From assembly GCF_000337455.1 (NCBI RefSeq), contig NZ_AOIU01000005.1, forward strand, positions 109,246-173,245: a DNA stretch of 64,000 bases. The letters run 5' to 3'. The notes below the pieces were generated by a model. It was not told where the DNA came from, did no database searches, and worked only from the letters and a program-made list of their open reading frames with translations. The position numbers and the translations under genes were made by a program. Shown here one piece after another: positions 24,834-33,104 of this stretch (within the stretch, counting starts at the first letter, position 1; each line of letters opens with the position of its first letter). The DNA comes from Halosimplex carlsbadense 2-9-1. Its GTDB lineage: Archaea > Halobacteriota > Halobacteria > Halobacteriales > Haloarculaceae.

Positions 24834-25295
24834 TTAGGCGTAGCGTTCGAGTTCCGGACGGTCCAGGTCTTCGAGGACCTCGCCGGCGACGTCGTCGAGG
24901 AGGCTCTGACCCTCGGCGGTGATGCGGCGGCCCTCGCCCTCGGCGGTCTGGACGTAGCCGGCCTCTTCGAGCTGCTGGAGCGCCCGACGGACGATCTTGC
25001 CGCTGCCGTCGGTGGTCTGGTTCGGGCGGACCACGTAGCGATTGGAACCCTGCTTGGTGCCGCCGTAGGCCGTCCGGAGCGCGCCGACGCCCGTGGGGCC
25101 GTCGACGGCGACTTTCCGGAGGAGGCTGGCGGCGCGGAGCTGCCAGAAGTCCTCCTGCTCGGGCGGGAGCTCGCGACCGACGCCGGTCTTCGCGAACTTG
25201 AGCCAGTCGGGTTCCTGCACGTCTGCTTCCTCGTCGAGGCGCTCGGCGACCGCCTCGTTGAGGTCTTCCGCGGGCACGTCGTAGAGTGTCGTCAT
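24834..25295 (-). CDS. rps19e: Ribosomal protein eS19
   Basis: Small-subunit ribosomal protein of archaea and eukaryotes, 153 aa. The start MTTLYDVPAEDLNEAVAERL and the helix-rich core WLKFAKTGVGRELPPEQEDF, ASLLRKVAVDGPTGVGALRT, GGTKQGSNRYV and the C-terminal LQQLEEAGYV ... RRITAEGQSLLDDVA are all characteristic. ATG 25295 is preferred over the in-frame ATG at 25331, because TTTAAG (25321-25326) is a TATA-like box 26 nt upstream of 25295. It heads the S19e-PDCD5-PP-loop cluster. Confidence 0.96.
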   Translation of the reverse strand: MTTLYDVPAEDLNEAVAERLDEEADVQEPDWLKFAKTGVGRELPPEQEDFWQLRAASLLRKVAVDGPTGVGALRTAYGGTKQGSNRYVVRPNQTTDGSGKIVRRALQQLEEAGYVQTAEGEGRRITAEGQSLLDDVAGEVLEDLDRPELERYA

Positions 25296-25320
25296 TGCAG
25301 ATGTCTTCCGGAGCGGCTCA

Positions 25321-25326
25321 TTTAAG
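25321..25326 (-). promoter_or_regulatory. TATA-like box of rps19e
   Basis: Minus-strand CTTAAA, 26-31 nt before ATG 25295. The spacing fits a leaderless transcript and excludes the upstream ATG. Confidence 0.5.
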
Positions 25327-25482
25327 GGCATCGTTCGCCGGACGGGTACGGGAGAACGACACAGGGAGAGCGTGGTCCGGGCGGAGCGAGGACCACGGTA
25401 CAGCGAGCGGGGAACGGCAATGACCCGCGGGTAGCGGGGCCGACCGGAAAGAAAGCCCGAACGCAGTGGACCACGGGACCGT

Positions 25483-26499
25483 TCAGTCGCCGACGCCGAG
25501 GGCGAACGCGACGCCGCCGCCGACGACGGTCGGGAAGACGTAGGTGGCGCCGCGGTGGACGAGGACGGCCGCGCCGGCGACGCCGCCAGAGATCCCGGTC
25601 GTCGAGACGAGCAGGGCGATCAGCACGGCGTCGACCCCGCCCAGTCCGCCGGGCAGCGGCGTCATCCCGGCGACCGCGCCCATCGGTACGACGAGCAGAA
25701 CCGCCGAGAACGGGACCGTGTAGCCCAGCGCGTACACCGACAGCCACAGCGAGGTACACATCGCCAGCCAGCCGAGCGCCGAGAAGCCGACGGCCTCCAG
25801 CATCGTCGTACGGCTCGTGGCGACGCGCTCGATGGCGGCGAAAAAGCCCTCGATGCGGCGCTCGATCGCCTCGGCCGTCGGCGGCGACTTGCGCGGGACG
25901 ACCCGGCCGAGCGTGCGGATTATCGGCGTCACTGCGCGGACGACGGTCGCTTCGAGTTCGTAGCGGTACTGCCAGCCGAAGTACGCGGCGGCGGGGATGC
26001 CGACCGCGAGTGTGACCAGCGCGGTCGTCGCGAAGATGAGGTTGCGGCCGAACTGCGCGGCGCCGGCGAGGACGAACGTGAGCCCCACCACGGCGTAGCC
26101 GATAGAGGGGACGAAGTGGAGCGCGTCGACGGAGGCGATGGCGGCCAGCCCGGTCTCGTACTCGCGGTCGGTCGCCCGGGAGATGAGGTAGCCGCTGACC
26201 GGTTCGCCGCCCGCCTGACCGAAGGGGGTGACGTTGTTCGAGAAGACCGCGCCGGCAAAGACGAACCCGCTCATCCCGATCGACAGCGGGGCGTCGAGCG
26301 CGCCCAGCACCGTCCGCAGCGCCATCCCCCAGAGGAACAGCCACACGACCGCGACGCCGAGGATCACGAGCAGGTACTGCACCTCGATCTCACGGAGTTC
26401 AGAGAGGATGTCGCCGATGCCGACGACCCACACGAGCGCCGCGAGGACCAGCCCAGCGCCGACGAAGCCGACGACCGTGGCCCACCTGTCCCCGTTCAT
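25483..26499 (-). CDS. UPF0104/LPG-synthase-TM-like membrane protein
   Basis: A 338-aa integral membrane protein with about eight helices, of the family related to the flippase-type membrane domain of lysylphosphatidylglycerol synthase (UPF0104). Seen: VFAGAVFSNNVTPFGQAGGEPVSG and the late segment MGAVAGMTPLPGGLGGVDAV, both typical of this family (the conserved N-x2-P-x-x-x-x-G and P-x-P-G-G-L-G-x-x-D/E patterns). No catalytic C-terminal domain, so probably a lipid-handling or transport protein; substrate unknown. The start is ATG 26499; the upstream frame is Ser/Arg-rich noncoding. Divergent from thiL. Confidence 0.8.
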   Translation of the reverse strand: MNGDRWATVVGFVGAGLVLAALVWVVGIGDILSELREIEVQYLLVILGVAVVWLFLWGMALRTVLGALDAPLSIGMSGFVFAGAVFSNNVTPFGQAGGEPVSGYLISRATDREYETGLAAIASVDALHFVPSIGYAVVGLTFVLAGAAQFGRNLIFATTALVTLAVGIPAAAYFGWQYRYELEATVVRAVTPIIRTLGRVVPRKSPPTAEAIERRIEGFFAAIERVATSRTTMLEAVGFSALGWLAMCTSLWLSVYALGYTVPFSAVLLVVPMGAVAGMTPLPGGLGGVDAVLIALLVSTTGISGGVAGAAVLVHRGATYVFPTVVGGGVAFALGVGD

Positions 26500-26656
26500 G
26501 TCGGGGCCGAAGGGCGTCCGCGGCTTGAACCCTCCGGAGTGGCCGCGAAGCCGGGACGGAGCCGCTGGCCGCCGTCCGTGAGCCGACCGGGACGACCCGC
26601 TCGGACGGAGCCGACCGAACCGCAGGGGGTTTCCCCGGAGGAGGCGAACGCGGGGT

Positions 26657-27577
26657 ATGGACGAACGGACCGCGCTGGGGCTGCTCGGCGACCGTCTGTC
26701 GGCGGCGGGCGACGACGCCGCCGTCGTCGACGGCCAGGTCGTCACCACCGACATGCTCCACGACCGGACGGACTTCCCCGACGGGACGACCCGCTACACC
26801 GCCGGCTGGCGCGCTGTCGGGGCCTCGCTGTCGGACGTGGCCGCGATGGGCGCCGACGCCACCGCCGCCGTCGCCGTCTACGCCGCCCCCGCCTTCGACG
26901 AGAGCGAACTCGCCGACTTCGTCGACGGCGCGAGCGAGGTCTGCGAGGCGGTCGACGCCGAGTACGTCGGCGGCGACCTCGACCACCACGACGAGTTCAC
27001 CGTCGCCACGACCGCGCTCGGCGACGCCGACGACCCGGTCCGGCGCTCGGGCGCCCGGCCCGGCGACGCGGTCTGCGTCACCGGGACGCTCGGACGAAGC
27101 GGGGCCGCGCTCCGGCTGTTCGAACGGGGCGACCCCGCCGACATCGAGCGCGCCAACGACCTGTTCCGGTTCGAGCCTCGCGTGGCCGCCGGGCGCGCGC
27201 TGGCCGGCCGGGCGACCGCGATGATGGACTCCAGCGACGGGCTGGCGCGCTCGCTCCACCAGCTCGCCGAGGCCAGCGACTGCGGGTTCGCCGTCGAGTC
27301 GCCCCTGCCGGTCGATCCGGTCGTCGACGAGGTGGCCGCCGACGCCGACGACCGGCTGGAGCTGGGCGCCCACTTCGGCGAGGACTTCGAACTCGTCTGT
27401 ACCGTCCCCGAGGAGGCGCTCGCGGCCGTCCGCGCGGACCTGTCGGTCGAGCTGACCAGGGTCGGAACGGTCGTCGAGCGCGAGGCGGGAAGCGCCTCGG
27501 GCCGACGCGGCGAAGCCGCGGAGACTCGCGTCACGCTGGACGGCGAGCCCCTGGCCGACAGGGGATACACGCACTGA
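26657..27577 (+). CDS. thiL: Thiamine-monophosphate kinase
   Basis: Phosphorylates thiamine monophosphate to the diphosphate cofactor. 306 aa, PurM/AIRS-type fold. Seen: GDDAAVVDGQVVTTDMLHD (Mg2+/ATP loop), the glycine-rich GASLSDVAAMGA, GGDLDHHDEF, and MDSSDGLARSLHQLAEAS with the second Asp pair. A C-terminal acid/Arg-rich loop is slightly longer than usual. No thiamine operon partners nearby; divergent from the UPF0104-like gene. Confidence 0.95.
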   Translation: MDERTALGLLGDRLSAAGDDAAVVDGQVVTTDMLHDRTDFPDGTTRYTAGWRAVGASLSDVAAMGADATAAVAVYAAPAFDESELADFVDGASEVCEAVDAEYVGGDLDHHDEFTVATTALGDADDPVRRSGARPGDAVCVTGTLGRSGAALRLFERGDPADIERANDLFRFEPRVAAGRALAGRATAMMDSSDGLARSLHQLAEASDCGFAVESPLPVDPVVDEVAADADDRLELGAHFGEDFELVCTVPEEALAAVRADLSVELTRVGTVVEREAGSASGRRGEAAETRVTLDGEPLADRGYTH

Positions 27578-27619
27578 AACCCATTCTGCGGTCGTCGCGC
27601 CCTCACGCGTGAGCGACGC

Positions 27620-28795
27620 TTACCCCGCCAGGATCTCGAAGGGGACGGGCGTGAAACAGAGCAGACCGAGTACGAGCGTCAGGACCCCCAACGCTCGCCG
27701 ACGGGAGTCGATCGGGTCGTCGCGGATCGGCGTCGCGGGGCCGGCGTAGGCCAGGCCGGCGGCGATAACGCCCCAGACGACCCAGAGGACGACCGCGTTC
27801 GTCGCCTCCTGAGCGAGATAGAGGTAGCCCGCGAGGCCGAACAGCGCCGCGGGGACGGCCGCGGCGACGGTCTCCTGACGGGGGCCGAGGATCGCGCGGA
27901 CGATGTGGCCGCCGTCGAACTGGCCGACCGGCAGGAGGTTCAGGAACGTGACGAACATGCCGACCCAGCCGCCGAAGATGACGGGGTTGGCCGCCAGCCC
28001 CGGGTCCGGATACGAGAGGGGCTGGCCGGTCAGCTCGGCGAGGATCACCAGCAGGAGCGGGTCGTTGAACCGGATCGCGCTACCGCCGCCGCTGGCGACG
28101 CGCTCGGGGACGGTGATCGGGTCCAGGAACAGCCCGATGACGGTCACGACGACCGTCGCGATCAGGCCCGCGAGCGGGCCGGAGACGCCGATGTCGAACA
28201 GCGCCTTCCGGTCGGGAATGCGCCCGCGCATGCGGATGACGGCGCCCATCGTCCCGATGAGCGAGGGGAACGGGATGAAGTACGGGAGGCTCGCGTCCAC
28301 GTCGTGATAGCGGATCATGACGTAGTGGCCGAACTCGTGGACCGCCAGCACGCCGAGGATGGCGGCGGTGAACGGCCACGCTTCCAGCAGGGCCAGCGGG
28401 CTGTCGAGCTCGACGTAGTACCAGATCGACCCGACGTACAGCGTCGACAGCACCGTCAGGACGAAGAAGACGAGGTTCGTCCACGGGACCCCGTCGATGT
28501 GGGGCGAGCGGGGCTCGGCGACGAGGACGTACTGCGGACGGGTCGGCCCGAAACGGCCCTCGACGGCCGTCCGCTCGTCGAACGGGCCCGAGGACTGGGC
28601 GCGGGTCGTCAGCGACACGTCGTAGCCCGCCTCGCGGAACAGGCCCCACAGCTCGCGCTCCAGGACCTCGGCGGACGCCAGCGGCGTGCCGAGATAGTAG
28701 ACCGTTCCGTCGTCGACGCGCACGTCGGCCACCTGAAATACCGACTCGACGTCCTCGACCGGCGGCCCCTCCGCCGGCGTGCGACGCTCGTCCAT
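27620..28795 (-). CDS. Site-2 protease-type intramembrane metalloprotease (M50)
   Basis: A 391-aa membrane zinc protease. Residues 1-100 form a soluble N-terminal part; the zinc site HEFGH is at 153-157 in a membrane helix, and the second site is in NLLPVGQFDGGHIVRAIL. At least six membrane helices; no PDZ domain, which puts it in the non-PDZ S2P group. Substrates unknown, typically membrane-bound regulators. The start MDERRTPAEG at 28795 is fixed by a TATA-like TTTATA (28821-28826, minus strand) 26 nt upstream; a longer reading begins upstream of that promoter. Confidence 0.93.
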   Translation of the reverse strand: MDERRTPAEGPPVEDVESVFQVADVRVDDGTVYYLGTPLASAEVLERELWGLFREAGYDVSLTTRAQSSGPFDERTAVEGRFGPTRPQYVLVAEPRSPHIDGVPWTNLVFFVLTVLSTLYVGSIWYYVELDSPLALLEAWPFTAAILGVLAVHEFGHYVMIRYHDVDASLPYFIPFPSLIGTMGAVIRMRGRIPDRKALFDIGVSGPLAGLIATVVVTVIGLFLDPITVPERVASGGGSAIRFNDPLLLVILAELTGQPLSYPDPGLAANPVIFGGWVGMFVTFLNLLPVGQFDGGHIVRAILGPRQETVAAAVPAALFGLAGYLYLAQEATNAVVLWVVWGVIAAGLAYAGPATPIRDDPIDSRRRALGVLTLVLGLLCFTPVPFEILAG

Positions 28796-28820
28796 CGACC
28801 GTCGGTTGGATCCTCCCGAG

Positions 28821-28826
28821 TATAAA
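28821..28826 (-). promoter_or_regulatory. TATA box of the 27620-28795 protease gene
   Basis: Minus-strand TTTATA, 26-31 nt before ATG 28795; leaderless spacing. Confidence 0.6.
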
Positions 28827-29115
28827 TCCCGGGACACCGGCGGCCGAACGGACTGCAGGGGCGAACGGGCTACGGAACGAACGGCCTCGCCATTGACCCG
28901 GCGGCGACGCCGGACGCGCCGCTGGGTCGGACGAACGCGAGAGGTAGCGGGTCGGGACGCCCACGCTCGGGCGCCCCGTCAGGGACAGGGGTGTGGTGAA
29001 CGGATGGTGTTCGGAAGCCGGTGCGTGTGGTGGGGTCGGACGGGGTCGCCGTCCAGGGTGTGGATGGGGTCTCCGCGGGGTCGGAACGTGGGTGTGCGGT
29101 GAAGCTCGGTCGTCG
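28827..29115. other. Gene-poor stretch
   Basis: About 290 nt with no convincing gene on either strand. It is GC-rich with short Arg/Gly-rich open frames typical of noncoding haloarchaeal DNA. No repeat family or strong hairpin was recognised. Confidence 0.5.
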
Positions 29116-29364
29116 TCAGGCGACTTCGACGCGCCACGTGGTCGCGCTCGTGTAAGACCACTTCTCGACCTCGAGTTCGGTCGCGGAATCGCGGATCTTC
29201 ACCATGAGCGCGCCGATCTCTTTGGGCGACAGGCCGACCTCGTCGGCGATGAACTTGCTCTTGAAGTACATCTCGCCGTCCTCGGCCTTCTGGCACAGGT
29301 ACGCCTTGAGTCGCTGTTCTTTCGACGGCGCGTCGTCGTTGGAGGGCTGGAGTATCGAGCTCAT
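29116..29364 (-). CDS. Small conserved winged-helix-like protein, DUF7123-like
   Basis: An 82-aa protein with MSSILQPSNDDAPSKEQRLK, then LCQKAEDGEMYFKSKFIADE, VGLSPKEIGALMVKIRDSA and WSYTSATTWRVEVA. The helix-turn-helix-wing order and length match a family I recall as DUF7123 in haloarchaea. Probably a DNA- or RNA-binding regulator. It has a long leader: two minus-strand TATA-like boxes lie about 115 and 145 nt upstream, one of them inside an inverted repeat. Confidence 0.7.
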   Translation of the reverse strand: MSSILQPSNDDAPSKEQRLKAYLCQKAEDGEMYFKSKFIADEVGLSPKEIGALMVKIRDSATELEVEKWSYTSATTWRVEVA

Positions 29365-29475
29365 GTTGACACCTCGTTTCTCTCTGTGGCCGGTAATCCC
29401 ATATAAACGGAGGAAGCTTCGGGTGGCTTCGTGTCGTTTCACAGACGAGCGAGGTAAAACGGGCCGTTCGCAAGA

Positions 29476-29532
29476 TTTTATAACGTTTTCTCGACGGCGC
29501 AGACATTTTATACGCTGTTCTGCGTCGGCGAG
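29476..29532 (-). promoter_or_regulatory. Tandem TATA boxes with inverted repeat
   Basis: Minus-strand TATAAAA-type boxes occur at 29476-29483 and 29506-29512. The second is enclosed by inverted arms CTCGACGGCGCAGA (29490-29503) and TCTGCGTCGGCGAG (29519-29532), complementary at 12 of 14 positions. The rest of the 29365-29751 gap (387 nt) has no gene; its right end carries the pyrH promoter. Confidence 0.5.
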
Positions 29533-29720
29533 ACGTTTTTGCGCTCGGGCCACACGGCCGCCCGGTGAACGGGCGTGAAAGGGGGATTTAGCCCGATCTT
29601 GAGGGGAGTATTGCCGCGGTTGTGGCCGGCCGAGCGAGGAGCGGTCTCGGGGGCGGCCAGGGCGGTCCCGGTCTCGGGGGGCGGCCAGCGCCGCCCGGCG
29701 GGCGTCGCGGCTTGACAACC

Positions 29721-29726
29721 CTTAAG
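29721..29726 (+). promoter_or_regulatory. TATA-like box of pyrH-lysS
   Basis: CTTAAG in ACCCTTAAGACGG, 26-31 nt before ATG 29752; leaderless spacing. Confidence 0.5.
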
Positions 29727-29751
29727 ACGGCATCGCGGTTACGCCGTCCCA

Positions 29752-30471
29752 ATGAAAACAGTCGTCTCTATCGGCGGGAGCGTGCTCGTCCCGTCGGTGG
29801 GTCCGAGGCGGGTGCGGGCCTACGCCGACGCGGTCGAATCGCTCGACGCCGACGGATACACGCTCGGGACCGTCGTCGGCGGCGGGCCGACCGCCCGCGA
29901 GTACATCGGCGCCGCGCGGGAGCTGGGTGCCAACGAGATCGAACTCGACCAGCTCGGTATCGAGGTGACGCGCCTGAACGGTCGCTTACTCATCGCCGCG
30001 CTCGACGAGCGGGCCGCCCCGACGCCGCCCGAGAGCTACGAGACCGGGCGCGAGGCCATCCGTCGCGGTGACATCCCGGTGATGGGCGGGACCGTCGCCG
30101 GCCAGACCACCGACGCCGTCAGCGCCGCCTTCGCCGAGTACGTCAACGCCGACTTACTGGTCTACGCCACGAGCGTCGACGGCGTCTACGACGCCGACCC
30201 GGACGACGACCCCGACGCCGCGAAGTTCTCGGAGATCACCGCCGACGAACTCGTCGGGCTGATCGCCGACCTGGAGATGGACGCCGGGAGCAACGCGCCC
30301 GTCGACCTGCTGGCCGCGAAGATCGTCCAGCGGTCGGGAATCAGGACCGTCGTCCTCGACGGGAGCGACCCCGCCGCCGTCGAGCGGGCGATCCGCACCG
30401 GCGACCACGACGGGACCAACGTGGTCCCCGAGGGCGTCGGCGCGGCGCCCCCCGAGTGGAGCGACCGATGA
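29752..30471 (+). CDS. pyrH: UMP kinase
   Basis: Phosphorylates UMP to UDP. 239 aa, amino-acid-kinase fold. Seen: VVSIGGSVLVP, VVGGGPTAREYI, QLGIEVTRLNGRLL, IPVMGGTVAGQTTDAVSAA and the ATP-site region LLVYATSVDGVYDADP. This is the archaeal type, which lacks bacterial-type GTP allostery (known for the family). Its stop overlaps the start of lysS by one base (ATGA), so they form an operon, a common haloarchaeal pairing. Leaderless promoter 26 nt upstream. Confidence 0.95.
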   Translation: MKTVVSIGGSVLVPSVGPRRVRAYADAVESLDADGYTLGTVVGGGPTAREYIGAARELGANEIELDQLGIEVTRLNGRLLIAALDERAAPTPPESYETGREAIRRGDIPVMGGTVAGQTTDAVSAAFAEYVNADLLVYATSVDGVYDADPDDDPDAAKFSEITADELVGLIADLEMDAGSNAPVDLLAAKIVQRSGIRTVVLDGSDPAAVERAIRTGDHDGTNVVPEGVGAAPPEWSDR

Positions 30472-32336
30472 GCGAGACCGGCGACGACACCGGAACGGAC
30501 GGACCGAGCGCCACCACCGGATCCGACGAGACCGACTCCCCCGGCGGGACGGAAACGGCCGACGACACCCGATCCGACGAGACCGCGGGCGAGGACCACT
30601 ACGCCTTCTGGGCCGACGAGGTGGCCGACGCCGTCGAGGCTCGCGACCCCGAGGAACCGGTCGTGATCAAGGGCGGCATCTCCCCCTCGGGCGTCCCGCA
30701 CCTCGGCAACGTCAACGAGATCATGCGCGGCTACTTCGTCGCCGAGGTCCTCCGCGAGCGCGGCTGGGAGGTCCGGCAGGTGTTCACCACCGACGACCGC
30801 GACCCCCTGCGCAAGCTCCCCCGCAAGCTCGCCGACCTCGACGGGAAGATCGTCGACTTGGGCGACGTGAACGCCGGTGCGCTCGGCAAGAACCTCGGAC
30901 ACGCGTACACGGAGATCCCCGACCCCTTCGGCTGCTGTGACTCCTACGGCGAGCACTTCTCGACGCTGATCGCCGAGTCCGCGGAGCTGCTCGACGCCCC
31001 CATCGACGTGGTCTCGACGACCGACCTCTACGAGTCCGGCCGCATGGACGACGTGGTCGAGCACGTCCTCGAAAACCGCGACCGGGCCCGGGAGGTACTC
31101 TCGGAGTACCAGGACAAGGTCGACGAGGACTACGTCCCGTTCAACCCCTTCTGTTCGGAGTGCGGGAAGGTCACCGAGACGGTCACCGCGGTCCGCGTCG
31201 AGGACAGGGAAGTCGACTACCGCTGTACCGACATCGAAGCGGGCAACCGCACCATCGAGGGCTGCGACCACGAGGGGACGGCGACCTTCCGCGAGGGGAA
31301 ACTCCCCTGGCGCTTCGAGTGGCCCGCCCAGTGGCAGGTCCTCGGGGTGGACTTCGAGCCGTTCGGCAAGGACCACGCCGAGGGCTCGTGGCCGTCCGGC
31401 GTCGACATCGCCGAGAACGTCCTCGACATCGAACCGCCCGAGCCGATGGTCTACGAGTGGTTCACCCTCGACGGCGAACCCTTTTCGTCCTCGGAGGGCA
31501 ACATCGTCCTCGTCCACGACGTGCTGGAGACCCTCGAACCGGAGGTGCTGCGGTTCTTCTTCGCCAAAGACCCGAACAAGGCCCGCGACTTCAGCGTCGA
31601 GCGGCTCGACCAGCTCGTCGACGAGTTCGACCGCGTCGAGCGGCTCTACTACGGCGAAGAGTCGGGCACCGAGCGGGAGGAACGGCGCGCCGAGCGCGTC
31701 TATCCGTTCCTGAGTTCGCTGGCGGACGTGCCGTCCGCGGCGCTGGCTGCGAGCGGCGTGTTCGACGTGGGAGACACCGACGAGGCGGCGACGCTGGCCG
31801 CCGACTTCGACCACAACGACCCCGAGGACCGCCGTCGGCGACGCGAGTTCGTCGACGGCGAGTTCGAAAGCCGGGTGCGCCTGCCCTACACCTTCGCCGC
31901 GGTGCTGGGGATGTTCGACGACGAGGGCGCCCGCGCGGCGACCGCGCGCAAGGAGGGCCACGTCGCCGACGACGACCCCGAGTGGGCCGTCGAGGACGCG
32001 TTCGGCCGCGTCGCGCTCGCCAGCGAGTGGGCCGACCGCACCGACAACGAGTACAACTACACGGTCTCCCGAGCGACGCTGCCCGAAGTCGATGTCGACG
32101 AGGCGACCGCGGCGGCGCTGGACGACCTGGCGGACTTCGTCGCCGACGGGGCCGACGGCGAGGCGATCCAGGGCGAGATCTACGAGAGCGCGAAGCGCCA
32201 CGACGTCGAGATCGGCGAATTCTTCGGCATCGGTTACCGGCTGTTCTTCGGCGAGGAGGAGGGGCCCCAGCTGGGCTACTTCCTCGGCGATCTGGACCGG
32301 GCGTTCGTCGTCGAGCGGCTGCGCCGCCAGCGGTAG
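30468..32336 (+). CDS. lysS: Class I lysyl-tRNA synthetase
   Basis: 622 aa. Archaeal class I-type LysRS (most bacteria and eukaryotes use the class II enzyme). HIGH-type motif HLGN at residues 78-81 in SPSGVPHLGNVNE; KMSKS-type motif FSSSEGNIVL; zinc-like CSECGKVTETV; C-terminal alpha-helix-bundle anticodon domain. Residues 1-45 form a highly acidic, Thr/Asp-rich extension not needed for the fold. The start ATG 30468 overlaps the pyrH stop; an in-frame ATG at 30456 within pyrH is less likely. Confidence 0.95.
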   Translation: MSETGDDTGTDGPSATTGSDETDSPGGTETADDTRSDETAGEDHYAFWADEVADAVEARDPEEPVVIKGGISPSGVPHLGNVNEIMRGYFVAEVLRERGWEVRQVFTTDDRDPLRKLPRKLADLDGKIVDLGDVNAGALGKNLGHAYTEIPDPFGCCDSYGEHFSTLIAESAELLDAPIDVVSTTDLYESGRMDDVVEHVLENRDRAREVLSEYQDKVDEDYVPFNPFCSECGKVTETVTAVRVEDREVDYRCTDIEAGNRTIEGCDHEGTATFREGKLPWRFEWPAQWQVLGVDFEPFGKDHAEGSWPSGVDIAENVLDIEPPEPMVYEWFTLDGEPFSSSEGNIVLVHDVLETLEPEVLRFFFAKDPNKARDFSVERLDQLVDEFDRVERLYYGEESGTEREERRAERVYPFLSSLADVPSAALAASGVFDVGDTDEAATLAADFDHNDPEDRRRRREFVDGEFESRVRLPYTFAAVLGMFDDEGARAATARKEGHVADDDPEWAVEDAFGRVALASEWADRTDNEYNYTVSRATLPEVDVDEATAAALDDLADFVADGADGEAIQGEIYESAKRHDVEIGEFFGIGYRLFFGEEEGPQLGYFLGDLDRAFVVERLRRQR

Positions 32337-32390
32337 ACGGGCCGTCAGTTTTCCGAGGCCCGGCGGTGTTTGGTTCGTATTGCGTATCGA

Positions 32391-32849
32391 TCAAGGGTTT
32401 CCTGGGCGCTCTTCTGGGTCCAGACAACCACCACGTCCGTAGACGCCGCGCTCGCTTTCTGCACTTCCGACGAGTGAATCGCTACAATAGGGCCAAAGTG
32501 ACGCGACGAACGTTTCACCTTCGTAACGGAGATAGATACCTGAGGGAGAGTCGCTTTCTCGCTCGTACCACGGCAACGGGGTAAGTGCATCTGCGGTGGC
32601 GTCGAACTCAGACTGGTTTAATCGTAGGTCGGTAGTTCCAGTTCCATCTGTACTTGCCCGATCGAGTGCAGTTTGGATCGGTTCCACAGAACGAATCCGC
32701 TCGTCGTTCGCTGGCGTAACCGTTGCACCCGCAGGCTTCTGTGTTTCAAGTACTTCTAATAGTCCACCGTTTGTACCGGGTTCAGCGACGCAACCAGAAA
32801 CGGACAGGAGGGCGCAAGCGGAGGCAGCGAGGACCGAGCGACGCTTCAT
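32391..32849 (-). CDS. Secreted lipoprotein, unknown function
   Basis: A 152-aa predicted lipoprotein: signal MKRRSVLAASACALLSVSGC with lipobox SVSGC, followed by a hydrophilic domain without known motif. It has three further Cys (CSDS and GGCLDP near the end), possibly a disulfide pair. GC content is visibly lower than in neighbouring genes (about mid-50s by eye), so it may be recently acquired. The start ATG 32849 has AAATGTACATG-like sequence about 25-30 nt upstream and the family-1 element copy C 67 nt upstream in the same orientation. Confidence 0.65.
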   Translation of the reverse strand: MKRRSVLAASACALLSVSGCVAEPGTNGGLLEVLETQKPAGATVTPANDERIRSVEPIQTALDRASTDGTGTTDLRLNQSEFDATADALTPLPWYERESDSPSGIYLRYEGETFVASLWPYCSDSLVGSAESERGVYGRGGCLDPEERPGNP

Positions 32850-32915
32850 AGATGGACGAATTGACCGTCACAACATGTACATTTCGAACGAGCCTTTGCG
32901 AGGGACACACTCTGT

Positions 32916-33063
32916 ACTGAGCATCCGCGCGAGCGAAGCGAGCGCGGTTCCACGCGGCGAGTGAGCGAAGCGAACGAGCCGCGCCTTTTTCACCCATGTT
33001 TTTGCCGGAGGGGTGCCCGAAGCGAACGCAGTGAGCGAGGACACCCCTCCGGGAAAAAGATGG
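32916..33063 (-). repeat. Dispersed intergenic element, family 1, copy C (reversed)
   Basis: On the minus strand: CCATCTTTTTCCCGG (start at 33063), a hairpin, CAAAAACATGGGTGAAAA (33004-32987), a GCGAGCGAAGCGAGC-type hairpin and GCGGATGCTCAGT (32928-32916). Same order as copies A and B. The left part is a strong hairpin: TTTTTGCCGGAGGGGTG against CACCCCTCCGGGAAAAA, 16 of 17 complementary. It lies between divergent genes, its 5' end 41 nt from the protease start and its 3' end 67 nt from the lipoprotein start. Confidence 0.75.
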
Positions 33064-33104
33064 TAACCAAACCCTCTTGACGGGGAGGCCCCTGCAATCG
33101 GGTA

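Noticed and set aside
25330..25482. Hairpin GTGGTCC...GGACCAC upstream of rps19e
   Set aside because: Only 7 bp and not repeated elsewhere in the window; not enough to call a third copy of either repeat family.
29560..29600. GTGAAAGGGGGATTTAGCCC resembling the TGAAAG block of family 2
   Set aside because: None of the other ordered blocks is present and the closing CTTTCA partner is missing.
30186..32201. Long minus-strand open frame opposite lysS
   Set aside because: Antisense shadow of a gene with clear class I LysRS motifs.
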